DNA from: Marinicella sp.
Lineage (GTDB): Bacteria > Pseudomonadota > Gammaproteobacteria > Xanthomonadales > Marinicellaceae
DNA: 38,057 nt
NCBI GenBank assembly: GCA_028284365.1
Contig: JANQRW010000053.1
Coordinates: forward strand, 1 to 38,057
Direction of reading: 5' to 3'
Below are positions 25,255 through 32,351 of the stretch, one piece after another (position 1 is the first letter of the stretch; each line of letters begins with the position of its first letter). Made by a program: the position numbers and the translations under genes. The notes beneath the pieces were generated by a model, which made no database searches, had not been told where the DNA came from, and saw only the letters and a program-made list of their open reading frames with translations.

Positions 25255-26169
25255 TCAATCAAACATATTACTTTGTATTTTTTTATGCTTTAACTGGTGT
25301 ACCTTCACAACTTTGTAAGAACTATTTCTAAATACAGGTGAACCTTTGTCTTTGGATTGCAATATATCAATATCGCATATCAAAACATCTCCAGCTGAAA
25401 AAGCAAGTAATCCTTCGGTGACTTGGTTTAAAAAAGCTTCATCGGCAATTTCTACACTAATTCTGAAGCCGTCATAGTACATACTCCATCGATTGTTGTC
25501 AGCAAATACAATTTTAAAAACTATTAACTCTACATTTTTTTTTGATTGAACTCTTGATTCTTGCTCATCACTAAATGCTTCATCTATTCTTTTTTGGCTA
25601 AAGTCATTGAAATCCTCCTTAGCCATTTCAAAAATTGTTTCACCATCAGTATCAACTAAACTTAGTCCATCCACATTTGAATCATTCCCAATTGGTTTAA
25701 CAGTCTTAGATGCTTCTTCTTTAATCTTGCCGTTTTCAGAGACCATGTTATAGATATGGGTATTTACAGTAATTTTGGTTTTGCCTTTGAAAACAGTGGT
25801 AGTGTTATTTTTTTCTTTGTGTATAACGTTACTTGGTTTTTCACCCTTTAAAAATTTTATCAACTCAAAGATAGAAACGATAGCACCTGCAAAGCCACCA
25901 ATTCCAATTAGTACACCTTTACCCCAATCGAGAATATCTTTGGCTGGTTCAATCTGGTCTAGCATTAGCTCAATAGGGAAGCTACCTGGGGGTAAGGCTT
26001 TGACTTTTATGTTAAGTTTGCTGTCCGGGTAAATACAGCTGTTTACTTCCCTAATCAATTCTGCAAAGTGCAACTGGCTAACAAATAAAGTATCAATGTC
26101 AATATATTCCAGATCCCCTTCATATTTAAAGATTAATTTTTCTTGATAGCTGTTGTCCCTTTGTGTCAT
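25255..26169 (-). CDS. Orphan protein with one central membrane segment
   Basis: 304 residues. The N-terminal part (about 1-85) is a mixed alpha/beta domain ending in KVKALPPGSFPIELML, a phrase resembling the GSF-I/V-hydrophobic stretch of uncharacterised island proteins. One hydrophobic segment follows (about 100-122, GVLIGIGGFAGAIVSIFELI). The C-terminal 180 residues are polar, with a beta-rich part (ELIVFKIVFADNNRWSMYYD, then FRISVEIADEAFL) and a short SH3-like end (YKVVKVHQL). I do not know its function. N-terminal sensor, membrane segment and C-terminal domain is a plan also seen in anti-phage membrane effectors, but that is only an analogy. It precedes the repeat array and Fic gene in the cargo end of the island. 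Confidence 0.72.
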   Translation of the reverse strand: MTQRDNSYQEKLIFKYEGDLEYIDIDTLFVSQLHFAELIREVNSCIYPDSKLNIKVKALPPGSFPIELMLDQIEPAKDILDWGKGVLIGIGGFAGAIVSIFELIKFLKGEKPSNVIHKEKNNTTTVFKGKTKITVNTHIYNMVSENGKIKEEASKTVKPIGNDSNVDGLSLVDTDGETIFEMAKEDFNDFSQKRIDEAFSDEQESRVQSKKNVELIVFKIVFADNNRWSMYYDGFRISVEIADEAFLNQVTEGLLAFSAGDVLICDIDILQSKDKGSPVFRNSSYKVVKVHQLKHKKIQSNMFD

Positions 26170-26198
26170 AAATTTTTTCCCATTATAAAAACGATTGA

Positions 26199-26474
26199 TT
26201 AATGTTCTGTCTTTTCACAAATCCGTGTGTTTCCCCAGCCCTCTCTAAATTCACAATTCAAGCCACACTCATAGTCACCAACTGATTGAAGATTGTTGTT
26301 GTATAGATAAGTAACAGCTTCATCCCTGCAATTTTCAAGCGAATCAAACACACCAAGAATTTTATATTCAGAAAGATCGCTTTTGTCTTCATATACTATG
26401 GCTTCCCATCGGTCATTTTTGCATGATGATAAAAACGATGCCATTGCCAATATAGTAAAGAATTGTATTTTCAT
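26199..26474 (-). CDS. Small lipoprotein, unknown
   Basis: 91 residues. The start is a lipoprotein signal, MKIQFFTILAMASFLSSC, with the lipobox LSSC giving a lipidated cysteine at position 18. The next residue is Lys rather than Asp, so outer-membrane sorting is possible. The mature part of about 74 residues is acidic, contains further cysteines (NCRDEAV, ECGLNCEFREGW, RICEKTEH) and aromatic residues, and looks like a small disulfide-bonded domain. I do not recognise the family. It sits in the island between the terminase-like gene and the membrane orphan. Some phages and satellites carry small lipoproteins that block superinfection, which is one possible role. Confidence 0.68.
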   Translation of the reverse strand: MKIQFFTILAMASFLSSCKNDRWEAIVYEDKSDLSEYKILGVFDSLENCRDEAVTYLYNNNLQSVGDYECGLNCEFREGWGNTRICEKTEH

Positions 26475-26547
26475 ATTAAATTAAACTCCATTTTTGTTGT
26501 TTTTAATTGTACAGTAAAAATTTGGAACACAGTAGGTGTTAATATAG

Positions 26548-26964
26548 TTACTTCAATCTATTTGATAATTCTTTAAGAGCATCATCTGACATTTGCTTGA
26601 TCTCGCTTGTTTTAAGGAAGTGGGTATTTAGTTTAACCACTTTAAGAGGTTCGACTGTTTCTATTTTCTGTTTGTCTGAATAACCAAAGTTGTGAAGCAT
26701 CAGCTTTGTAATTGATGCGTTAAACTCACCAGTAAGTCCTTTGTTAAGCAAGGTTAAATGCTGTTGATCTTTGATTCGCTCTAACGTGTCCGAAAACTCA
26801 TGCTTATCATCGTCATGTTTCCATGATGATATGGTGCTTTTGGCTATGCCTAAAACACTTGATAAACCAACTATCGAGGGGAAAAGGTGATTATGCTTTT
26901 CATAGTTAGCCAAGTAGTCTTTGGCTTTAACTAAAACTTCATCATTGTATTTTGTTGGTCTCAT
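26548..26964 (-). CDS. Small-terminase-like DNA-packaging protein
   Basis: 138 residues. It opens MRPTKYNDEVLVKAKDYLAN, has a helix-turn-helix region (about 30-52, SIVGLSSVLGIAKSTISSWK), then EFSDTLERIKDQQHLTLLNK, GLTGEFNASITKLMLHNFGY and SDKQKIE. This order, particularly GL-x-GEFN-x-x-I-x-K-L-M-L-x-x-x-GYSDK, is that of small terminase subunits/Gp3-like DNA-packaging proteins of tailed phages. TerS recognises the pac or cos site and recruits the large subunit. There is no large subunit or any other morphogenesis gene here, so this TerS could steer a helper phage's packaging motor to the island DNA, as in PICIs. The last 35 residues are variable. A role as a plain DNA-binding regulator is the alternative. 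Confidence 0.78.
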   Translation of the reverse strand: MRPTKYNDEVLVKAKDYLANYEKHNHLFPSIVGLSSVLGIAKSTISSWKHDDDKHEFSDTLERIKDQQHLTLLNKGLTGEFNASITKLMLHNFGYSDKQKIETVEPLKVVKLNTHFLKTSEIKQMSDDALKELSNRLK

Positions 26965-27212
26965 AATAATCTCACTTTGTTGTTTTTGAAGTGGCGGCGC
27001 AAATTAATAAACTTGTATTAATCTGCCACCGCCACCAGTGCGTACTTACGTCTATACAAATATCTGCCTACACTGTTAATCAAAGGCAAATCTCACTGTC
27101 ATTGCATACCCTTTGAAACTGTTGATACACAAGGTTTAGAATGAGTTTTAAGGTTCTTGTTCTTTTACTTGTCTTTATACTTATCCTTATCATTTATTTA
27201 AATGTGAAAATT

Positions 27213-27668
27213 TTAAAAATCAACCTTGCTCACTTTCGAGTAAATTAACTGCTCAGGGTGTAAATCACCGTTACTATTTTTTAAAACCTCAGTGGTAGTG
27301 ATTCGATATATGCCATTTAATTTTGATAGTGCTAATCTGTCAGGTCTCGGTTTTGGTTCGTGTGGTAATAAACGACAATACCATTCCATTAACTTGCCAC
27401 GAGGTTTAGCTACAAAGCCGCCTCTTTCGCGGGTTTTTCCTTTGTGGCGTTTGATGGAAAAGAATGCTGGTACATGTAAACCATTAAACGCACCTGATTC
27501 TATGATGCTAAATATCCATACCAGTTGTTTATCTTGTGCCTGGAATGTTACCCAGGTTTCCATCACAGCATCATATTGACCGTTTGGTACTCTGACATCC
27601 CAGCCGTTATATTTAAACTTCTTGGGCAATCCTGCAAAGTCATTATTTAAACTTACAATGTTACTCAT
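27213..27668 (-). CDS. Conserved-looking island protein, unknown
   Basis: 151 residues from ATG 27668, chosen because AAGGTGA lies just before it; an in-frame ATG at 27683 would add five residues. Its start overlaps the stop of the winged-helix gene by eight bases (ATGAGTAA), so they are coupled. The protein is soluble, with FKYNGWDVRVPNGQYDAV near the start, then WIFSIIESGAFNGLHVPAFF, a basic stretch KRHKGKTRERGGFVAKPRGK, and RLDRL/S-type text (RPDRLALSKLNGIYRITTTE). The alternating strands and basic loops suggest an OB-like or nucleic-acid-binding fold. I recall similar unnamed proteins in integrative elements near replication genes, but I cannot name a family. It could be the island's replication or DNA-processing factor; this is untested. 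Confidence 0.68.
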   Translation of the reverse strand: MSNIVSLNNDFAGLPKKFKYNGWDVRVPNGQYDAVMETWVTFQAQDKQLVWIFSIIESGAFNGLHVPAFFSIKRHKGKTRERGGFVAKPRGKLMEWYCRLLPHEPKPRPDRLALSKLNGIYRITTTEVLKNSNGDLHPEQLIYSKVSKVDF

Positions 27669-27972
27669 TTGAATCACCTTCATACCCTTTGTACCAATAC
27701 GTGGCTAGGCCGTTCCTGTTCCAGTCTTGGGTTTTCTCGATGATGTGACCAGCTTCTTTTAATTCGCTGATGCGTTTTGCGCCGGAATAATAGCCCATAT
27801 TCCGCATTTGCTCAGAACTAATGTGACCGTCACGTTTTAGTACACCTAAAATCGTCTCACGTTGGCTTACACGGCTTTTCATGCGCTGTTTGACCTGTTT
27901 GCCAGTGGGCGGTGGATTATTCGGTGGGTTGCTGTTAAAATTGCTCATAGATGAGCTTTCAGTAATTGACAT
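27661..27972 (-). CDS. Winged-helix protein, HTH_39-like
   Basis: 103 residues, with a strong AGGAGA site before ATG 27972. The first 35 residues are disordered (NSNPPNNPPPTGK). The rest is a compact winged helix: RETILGVLKRDGHISSEQMR, then NMGYYSGAKRISELKEAGHI and IEKTQDWNRNGLATYWYKG. The helix pattern QR..IL..L...G.IS...., ...AKRI.EL...GH.I matches the small helix-turn-helix family found in phages and islands (HTH_39-type). Likely role: DNA binding in control of the downstream genes or excision. It is separated from alpA by a hairpin and overlaps the next gene by eight bases. Confidence 0.75.
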   Translation of the reverse strand: MSITESSSMSNFNSNPPNNPPPTGKQVKQRMKSRVSQRETILGVLKRDGHISSEQMRNMGYYSGAKRISELKEAGHIIEKTQDWNRNGLATYWYKGYEGDSNE

Positions 27973-28015
27973 TATTATTGTCTCCTATCGTTAAGGATTA
28001 TTGGAATGCAACTCA

Positions 28016-28053
28016 AAACCCGTGCTGATCTCGCCAAAGAATGACACGGGTTT
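28016..28053 (-). terminator. Hairpin between alpA and the winged-helix gene
   Basis: A perfect 9-bp stem, AAACCCGTG (28016-28024) and CACGGGTTT (28045-28053), with a 20-base loop and four T's after it on the minus strand. It lies about 35 bases past the alpA stop and may end or attenuate that transcript. Confidence 0.55.
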
Positions 28054-28088
28054 CTTATTGCCTGGTTCAAATTGAATGGAAAGTATCA

Positions 28089-28283
28089 TCATGCGGTACG
28101 CTCCATTTTTCTTTGATTGATAAAGTCCTCGATTTCGGACTGTGGAAAGCCAACTGAACGGCCACCTAACTTAATGGGCGGGTTTAGCTTGTTTGATTTG
28201 GTTAAACGCCAAAGTGTGGCTGGTGAAATAGACAGTAATTCACATACTGCTTTAGGTCTTAGTAGTTGCAGTTCGTCCTGCAT
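28089..28283 (-). CDS. AlpA-family excision/regulatory protein
   Basis: 64 residues with a GAGGA site before ATG. It is a single MerR-like winged helix: LRPKAVCELLSISPATLWRL, then TKSNKLNPPIKLGGRSVGFP and QSEIEDFINQR. The order (helix-turn-helix, the wing PPIKLGGRSVGF, then W/F-x-x-x-E-I-x-x-F/W) is that of AlpA/Vis proteins, which activate the integrase gene or act as excisionase in P4-like elements and are master activators in Gram-negative PICIs. The integrase is some 1.7 kb upstream on the same strand; AlpA control of it is inferred from the family. A hairpin follows the gene. Confidence 0.92.
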   Translation of the reverse strand: MQDELQLLRPKAVCELLSISPATLWRLTKSNKLNPPIKLGGRSVGFPQSEIEDFINQRKMERTA

Positions 28284-28386
28284 AATCTGATCCTCATAAT
28301 TTCAAGATAATGCAGATTATTGCAGTAAATATTTTAAGCTTCAGGGGGAATCTAGTTTGATTTTTGAATATTCCCCCGATACGGAA

Positions 28387-29292
28387 TTAAATACCTAATG
28401 TGTCAACTATATATTTGTTATTAATATCATCTAAGTCTTTTCTTTGACCATAAACAAAATTTAGAGTTGCTCTGAAGAAATTAATAGTTTCTACTCGTGA
28501 AATTACTGAGAATCCTGGAAAGCAAGTATTAAAGCTACTGAATAACTTCCGGCAGAAATAATGTATATCCTTAGTCGATTTGGAAGGTTTTTTAATTAAT
28601 TTGCCTTGTTTGATTAAATCATCCAAGTACTTAGAAATTAAATGCAGCTGTAAATCTGCTTGTGGAAGTGTAATACTCAAAATTTTTTTCAAGTTCCTCT
28701 CTGCAACTTCATCAGGAGAATTTTCAGGTTTGCCATATATTCCCTCAATGCTTAACCTCAATACTCTTAGGCTATGAAATTTTCCTACACTACAAATGCT
28801 GTCTATAAAATTACTTGTTGCTCCATAGATATTCTGGGAAGTAGATAGTTTATTTAATAGCCTAGATGTTTCTTTGCATGATTCACTTATTTTTATTATG
28901 TCATGCTGAGTTAATATATCTTCGCTTATGAATATTGATTCTTGTAAAATAGAAGATACTTCGCCTAAGTACCATTTGCTTTTTGAATCATATTGTCGGA
29001 ATAATCCATTTTTGTGGCTATTAAAATCAACCTCTCTAATTGACTCTAAAGTGTCCCAAATGTACTTTAAGTCTGTGTGGTCAGTAGGCCAGTAATATAG
29101 GTACTGAGCTAATGCATAACCTAAAACGTCGTTATGGTAATTGTGAAATTTAGAATCATTTAAATTTGTTATTTTTAATAGGTGTTCATAATAAGTAAGC
29201 TTAGTTATATCTTCAATTGGTGTGCCGCTATTAAGTAGGTTGGCAAACTTAATGACTTCATCAGGCGTGAAGTTGTTTGGTGTTGGTTCCAT
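28387..29292 (-). CDS. Island protein of unknown function, all-helical
   Basis: 301 residues, soluble, with no signal peptide or membrane segment. GGGTGATG upstream can serve as ribosome site. It is predominantly helical and polar, rich in Leu, Ser, Asn and Lys (YEHLLKITNLNDSKFHNYHN, LRVLRLSIEGIYG, LPQADLQLHLISKYLDDLI). I see no catalytic motif and do not recognise a family. AT-rich codon use is more marked than for its neighbours, suggesting a separately acquired cargo gene. It lies between alpA and the small paired genes, a place where satellites often carry anti-phage genes; that is the only reason to consider such a role. Confidence 0.65.
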   Translation of the reverse strand: MEPTPNNFTPDEVIKFANLLNSGTPIEDITKLTYYEHLLKITNLNDSKFHNYHNDVLGYALAQYLYYWPTDHTDLKYIWDTLESIREVDFNSHKNGLFRQYDSKSKWYLGEVSSILQESIFISEDILTQHDIIKISESCKETSRLLNKLSTSQNIYGATSNFIDSICSVGKFHSLRVLRLSIEGIYGKPENSPDEVAERNLKKILSITLPQADLQLHLISKYLDDLIKQGKLIKKPSKSTKDIHYFCRKLFSSFNTCFPGFSVISRVETINFFRATLNFVYGQRKDLDDINNKYIVDTLGI

Positions 29293-29331
29293 ATTTCATC
29301 ACCCTTTCCCGTGATCTCTTTCAAAAAGGAA

Positions 29332-29386
29332 CCATGTGAAAGCCGTGAAAGTATCGGCCTTATCGGGTGCGCTCCCTATCACATGG
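29332..29386. promoter_or_regulatory. Inverted repeat upstream of the helical orphan
   Basis: CCATGTGA (29332-29339) and TCACATGG (29379-29386) are perfect 8-bp inverted arms 39 bases apart, in the gap before the 301-residue gene. The arm sequence CCATGT also occurs in the hairpin after the integrase (29963-29998). It may be an operator pair or part of a terminator for the gene upstream. Confidence 0.4.
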
Positions 29387-29400
29387 CTGTTGCTCTATGA

Positions 29401-29667
29401 TTATACCTTGAGTTTTTCTGCTATTTCACGCTCATACCTTTCTCTGTTGATTTCATAGTCAAGTGCATGTAATACACACTCATGAACCCAAAATAGACCA
29501 GTTAGTGTGTCGTCATTCACGTAATTTATTCTATTGGAATCATTTTTTTCTTCAAAGAAAGCATGTTGCATAAAGCGCAAGATACCATATGCCTTATTTA
29601 CCGGATCATCAATCAATGGATTGCTGTTGGGTAATGCTTCGACATCAATCTGCTTTGCTTTGTTCAT
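29401..29667 (-). CDS. Small helical island protein (pair member 2)
   Basis: 88 residues. Its ATG overlaps the upstream gene's stop by four bases and is preceded by GGAGATG, so translation is coupled. After a short lead, LPNSNPLIDDPVNKAYGILR begins a helical body (FMQHAFFEE, LFWVHECVLHALDYEINRER). The upstream protein has the same NPLI phrase followed by a helix of similar length ending with paired Ala/Leu residues, so the two are likely distant paralogues. Such paired small genes beside the integrase are common in islands and prophages, and are usually unnamed. I offer no function. Confidence 0.65.
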   Translation of the reverse strand: MNKAKQIDVEALPNSNPLIDDPVNKAYGILRFMQHAFFEEKNDSNRINYVNDDTLTGLFWVHECVLHALDYEINRERYEREIAEKLKV

Positions 29668-29924
29668 TGTTCATCTCCTTTGGTATCATCCGCTCTTATC
29701 ATGGCAAGTCTATGTTGCGCATAGCGAAGTGCGCCTGTTGCACAGAGGCTTATCCTTAGACGGGCTGAATCTGAAATACAATATTCACGATCATGTTCAT
29801 TAACCAGTGAAAGGTACGATAGTATGTCAGTTGCCCAGCCAATGGTTTCTTCAATGGAAAAAAGCGAATCACCATTAATCAATGGATTTCTGTCTGATGG
29901 TATTGTCTTTTGAGAATTAATCAT
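29664..29924 (-). CDS. Small helical island protein (pair member 1)
   Basis: 86 residues. It begins MINSQKTIPSDRNPLINGDS, then SIEETIGWATDILSYLSLVN, and a helix with RLRISLCATGALRYAQHRLA. The layout resembles small Pseudomonas-type proteins with an 'ALxxAxxLL...' helix, but I cannot name the family. It lies just downstream of the integrase terminator-like hairpin and forms an operon with the next gene (ATGA overlap). Its own promoter should lie in the short gap containing that hairpin. Confidence 0.65.
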   Translation of the reverse strand: MINSQKTIPSDRNPLINGDSLFSIEETIGWATDILSYLSLVNEHDREYCISDSARLRISLCATGALRYAQHRLAMIRADDTKGDEQ

Positions 29925-29962
29925 TTCTATATTTCCTATTTAAAAGTTAATTGAACAAACGG

Positions 29963-29998
29963 CCACCATGTAAGACTTGTGCACGGTTTACATGGTGG
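29963..29998 (-). terminator. Hairpin directly after the integrase gene
   Basis: A perfect 11-bp stem, CCACCATGTAA (29963-29973) and TTACATGGTGG (29988-29998), with a 14-base loop, starts 10 bases past the integrase stop. The following T tract is weak (TTTGTT), so termination may be partial. Confidence 0.6.
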
Positions 29999-30007
29999 TG
30001 TTTGTGC

Positions 30008-31222
30008 TCAATCAGCTGATTGTTTGTTGCGGTTGATTGGGATGATGTTTTTGCCATCAGCGTTATCAACCAGGTCTGCCCAGAGCTGCATCATTTTGAT
30101 GCGCTCGGCCAGATATTCTGCTTTGTTGTATGTTCCTGCTATCACGTTTTTGTTTTCGTGGCTGAGTTGTTTTTCTATGTGTCTTGGGTCAAAGCCACAT
30201 TCGTGTAAAGTCGTACTGGCAAGATGGCGAAAGCCGTGTGTGGTCATTCGGTGTTTCCATCCAAGGGCGTAAAGCGCATTGATCAGGGCGTTGCTGTTCA
30301 TGGGCTTTTGATCTGGCTCCACATTACTGGCAAAAACGTACTTGTAATGGCCTGTGATGGGCTGTAAGGCTTTCAGTATGGCTATGGCTTGAGTTGACAA
30401 AGGTACGATGTGATCACGCTTCATTTTCATGATTTCGGCTGGTATATGCCAAAGCGCATTTTCAAAGTCTATGTGCTGCCATTCTGCAAATCTGATTTCT
30501 TGGGTTCGTTGAAACGTCAGTAGGGCGATTTTAAGTCCTGCCTTGACCGTTGGTGTCAGGTTGCCCAATTCAATCGACTGTACAAGCTCTGGTAAGTCCT
30601 GATAGCTGATATGGTTGTGATTTTCTGCAATGTGCTTTCTGAATTTTAGTGCAAGGGTAGGATTGTTGTCAGTCATCCCCTCACTGATCGCATAGTTAAA
30701 AACGGCGCTACACCGTTGTTTGACTTTTTTCAGTAGTTCGGTTGCGCCGCGTTTTTCCATCTGTTTCAAGACTTCCTTGATCTCTGGTGCTGAAATGTCT
30801 TTGATGTCTTTGTGACCAAAGTAAGGAAATACATTCATTTCAAGGGTGCGCCAGACTTTTAATTCATGGTTACGTGACCATTCTTTGTTTTCCACGCTTT
30901 CATTGCGCCACAGTCGAGCAATGTTTTTAAAGTTAAATTTGTCGTCTCGTTTTTCTTTGGTTTGTCTCTTTGCGGCTGATGGGTCAATGCCTTGGGCAAT
31001 CAATGTTTTGGCTTCCATCGTCTGATCTCGGGCTTCTGCCAGGCTGATCATCGGGTACACACCCAAAGCCAAGGTTTTCTGTTTGCCCTCAAAACGATAA
31101 AACAACCGCCAATACTTTGAACCATTTGGATGTATGACCAGATTCAAGCCTCTACCATCACTGACCTTGTATTGTTTGTCTTTTGGCTTGAGGGCTTTGA
31201 TCTGTGTGTTGTTCAGTTTCAT
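30008..31222 (-). CDS. int: P4-family tyrosine integrase
   Basis: 404 residues, full length. The N-terminal arm-binding DUF4102 domain is about 1-85 (LNNTQIKALKPKDKQYKVSD, LALGVYPMISLAEARD), followed by a core-binding SAM-like domain (about 95-185) and the catalytic domain. Catalytic residues visible: R239 (TFQRTQEIRFAEW), H329 and R332 (THGFRHLAS), H355 (KQLSH), and Y365 (AGTYNKAEYLAERI). The set is complete, so the enzyme should be active. It sits next to the tRNA-Leu 3' end, transcribed away from it, with arm-type repeats in the 208-base gap. It catalyses recombination between the att site in the tRNA gene and the element's att site; excision would need a directionality factor, for which AlpA is the candidate. 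Confidence 0.96.
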   Translation of the reverse strand: MKLNNTQIKALKPKDKQYKVSDGRGLNLVIHPNGSKYWRLFYRFEGKQKTLALGVYPMISLAEARDQTMEAKTLIAQGIDPSAAKRQTKEKRDDKFNFKNIARLWRNESVENKEWSRNHELKVWRTLEMNVFPYFGHKDIKDISAPEIKEVLKQMEKRGATELLKKVKQRCSAVFNYAISEGMTDNNPTLALKFRKHIAENHNHISYQDLPELVQSIELGNLTPTVKAGLKIALLTFQRTQEIRFAEWQHIDFENALWHIPAEIMKMKRDHIVPLSTQAIAILKALQPITGHYKYVFASNVEPDQKPMNSNALINALYALGWKHRMTTHGFRHLASTTLHECGFDPRHIEKQLSHENKNVIAGTYNKAEYLAERIKMMQLWADLVDNADGKNIIPINRNKQSAD

Positions 31223-31251
31223 GGTTCACTCGTGATGATCACATTTTCATT

Positions 31252-31311
31252 TGTTGGTATGTACCAACATGGAATTTTGCAACAATGGCTATAATGCCAA
31301 CAAATGTACCA
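31252..31311. other. Integrase arm-type sites beside int
   Basis: A palindrome TGTTGGTA-TG-TACCAACA (31252-31269) and, further on, TGCCAACAAATGTACCA (31295-31311), which differs by one base from the block at the far end (23339-23355). The repeated unit is T(G/A)CCAACA. The sites overlap the likely int promoter, so integrase may repress its own gene. Confidence 0.65.
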
Positions 31312-31426
31312 TCATCTGTGATGCGTTGTAAAGAGGGCTTATGAAACCTTATGAAGCTGATAAGTTAGCTATATGGTGATTTTAAATGGGCAAATGGTGC
31401 TTAATGAAATCTTCTGAATATTGAAG

Positions 31427-31447
31427 ATGGTGCCCAGGAGAGGACTT
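31427..31447. repeat. Proximal att core in the tRNA-Leu 3' end
   Basis: ATGGTGCCCAGGAGAGGACTT covers the encoded CCA, the acceptor strand and part of the T arm of the tRNA gene on the minus strand. It recurs at 23262-23281 minus one C. The tRNA is intact, so integration restored it. Confidence 0.85.
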
Positions 31448-31514
31448 GAACCTCCACGGCCTTGCGGCCACCAGCACCTGAAGCTGGCGTGTCTACCAAT
31501 TCCACCACCTGGGC
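31428..31514 (-). tRNA. tRNA-Leu (anticodon CAG), with encoded CCA
   Basis: Acceptor stem GCCCAGG pairs with CCTGGGC, with discriminator A and an encoded CCA. The D arm contains GGTAGACAC-type Leu sequence; the anticodon stem-loop is CCAGC-TTCAGGT-GCTGG with anticodon CAG. A long variable arm (TGGCCGCAAGGCC region) and T loop GGTTCAAGTCC follow, all features of a class II leucine tRNA. Without CCA it spans 31431-31514. It is the integration site of the island to its left. Confidence 0.96.
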
Positions 31515-31604
31515 AGGTGTGCTGAAGGAATCATTCAACAGGTGGTGTATTCTACTTGATAGTTGCATTTAAAAAAAGTCATTCGGCTGAACTTAGAATT
31601 AAAT

Positions 31605-32351
31605 TCAGGGGCTTTCGTGTGGCCACAGCTTCATCATGGCGTGAATCATGCGTTTGGCGGGTTTGACCCAAACCGGGTTGATGTTTTCTGGGTAATGTTC
31701 AGATAAATCCAATTGAGACTCATGTTCAAGAATCAGCCAATCCAACAAAGGATGTCCTTGTCCAGCAAATTCCCAGTCGATGATGGTCAGTTGTTTGTTG
31801 CCCAACAAGTTGTTCAGGTTCAAGTCAGAATGATATAGGGTGTTGTTGGCTTTCCAAAAGCCGAGAAAATCAAGTTTCTGGATGGTTTCGAGTAGTTCAA
31901 TGGTGGCCTTTTCTGGAATCTTCTTGATGTTTTTAAGGTACAGTTTTAAACGATGGTCTAATCTGCTGGGTAGGTATTCATAGTTGATGGCATGGTATTG
32001 TTGCATGCTGTTTTCTAGCGCAGCCAGTTTAACCGGGTTTTTTAAATCTGATTTTTGCCAAACAGGTTGATCGATGAATTCGGTGATTAAGTAGCCAGCT
32101 TTGGGATTGTTCTCAATCACATTGGGTCCAATCCTTAAGGGTTGTAGTTTATCCAGAATGCGTTGTTCCTCAAATCGGCAGATACCCATTGCAGCACGGT
32201 TAAAGCGGACTATCCAAATTCCAGCATCAGTCAATACTTTAAAAATATGGTTACTGGTACCGGAGTCCAGCGGTTGCCACTCAAGGAGTCCAGCATGGTT
32301 GATGGTATTGATTGATTTAAGCTTGTTGTACCAGTCTGTTTTGCTTGGCAT
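31605..32351 (-). CDS. Thiamine-kinase-like phosphotransferase
   Basis: 248 residues of the choline/aminoglycoside-kinase fold. Kinase marks: LYHSDLNLNNLLG (catalytic loop HxDxxxxN) and LTIIDWEFAGQGHPLLDW (the DxE/D metal-binding motif). The N-lobe is short, with GTSNHIFKV acting as nucleotide loop and WIVRFNRAA carrying the usual lysine-equivalent strand. ThiK-type enzymes phosphorylate thiamine to thiamine monophosphate. Its place at the end of the TPP-riboswitch operon argues for thiamine rather than choline. The start overlaps the pnuT-like gene by 35 bases, with GGAGT as ribosome site. Thiamine monophosphate would still need ThiL to reach TPP; alternatively the enzyme could pyrophosphorylate, but it does not resemble thiamine pyrophosphokinase. 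Confidence 0.82.
   Translation of the reverse strand: MPSKTDWYNKLKSINTINHAGLLEWQPLDSGTSNHIFKVLTDAGIWIVRFNRAAMGICRFEEQRILDKLQPLRIGPNVIENNPKAGYLITEFIDQPVWQKSDLKNPVKLAALENSMQQYHAINYEYLPSRLDHRLKLYLKNIKKIPEKATIELLETIQKLDFLGFWKANNTLYHSDLNLNNLLGNKQLTIIDWEFAGQGHPLLDWLILEHESQLDLSEHYPENINPVWVKPAKRMIHAMMKLWPHESP

Larger units (their letters stand above)
23262..31430. mobile_element. tRNA-Leu-integrated island, PICI/satellite-like, about 8.2 kb
   Basis: Boundaries: the 3' end of tRNA-Leu(CAG) on the right and a copy of that end (ATGGTGCCAGGAGAGGACTT, one C fewer than the tRNA version) on the left. A P4-type integrase gene lies next to the tRNA. Matching arm-type repeats lie inside both ends. All genes point the same way, away from the tRNA: integrase, two small overlapping genes, an orphan, AlpA, a winged-helix gene, a conserved orphan, a small-terminase-like gene, a lipoprotein, a membrane orphan, and Fic. 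No capsid, tail, portal, large terminase or conjugation genes are present, so it cannot move between cells by itself. Integrase, AlpA and a lone TerS are the hallmark set of phage-inducible chromosomal islands; no replication initiator is recognised, which is the main gap in that reading. Confidence 0.85.
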
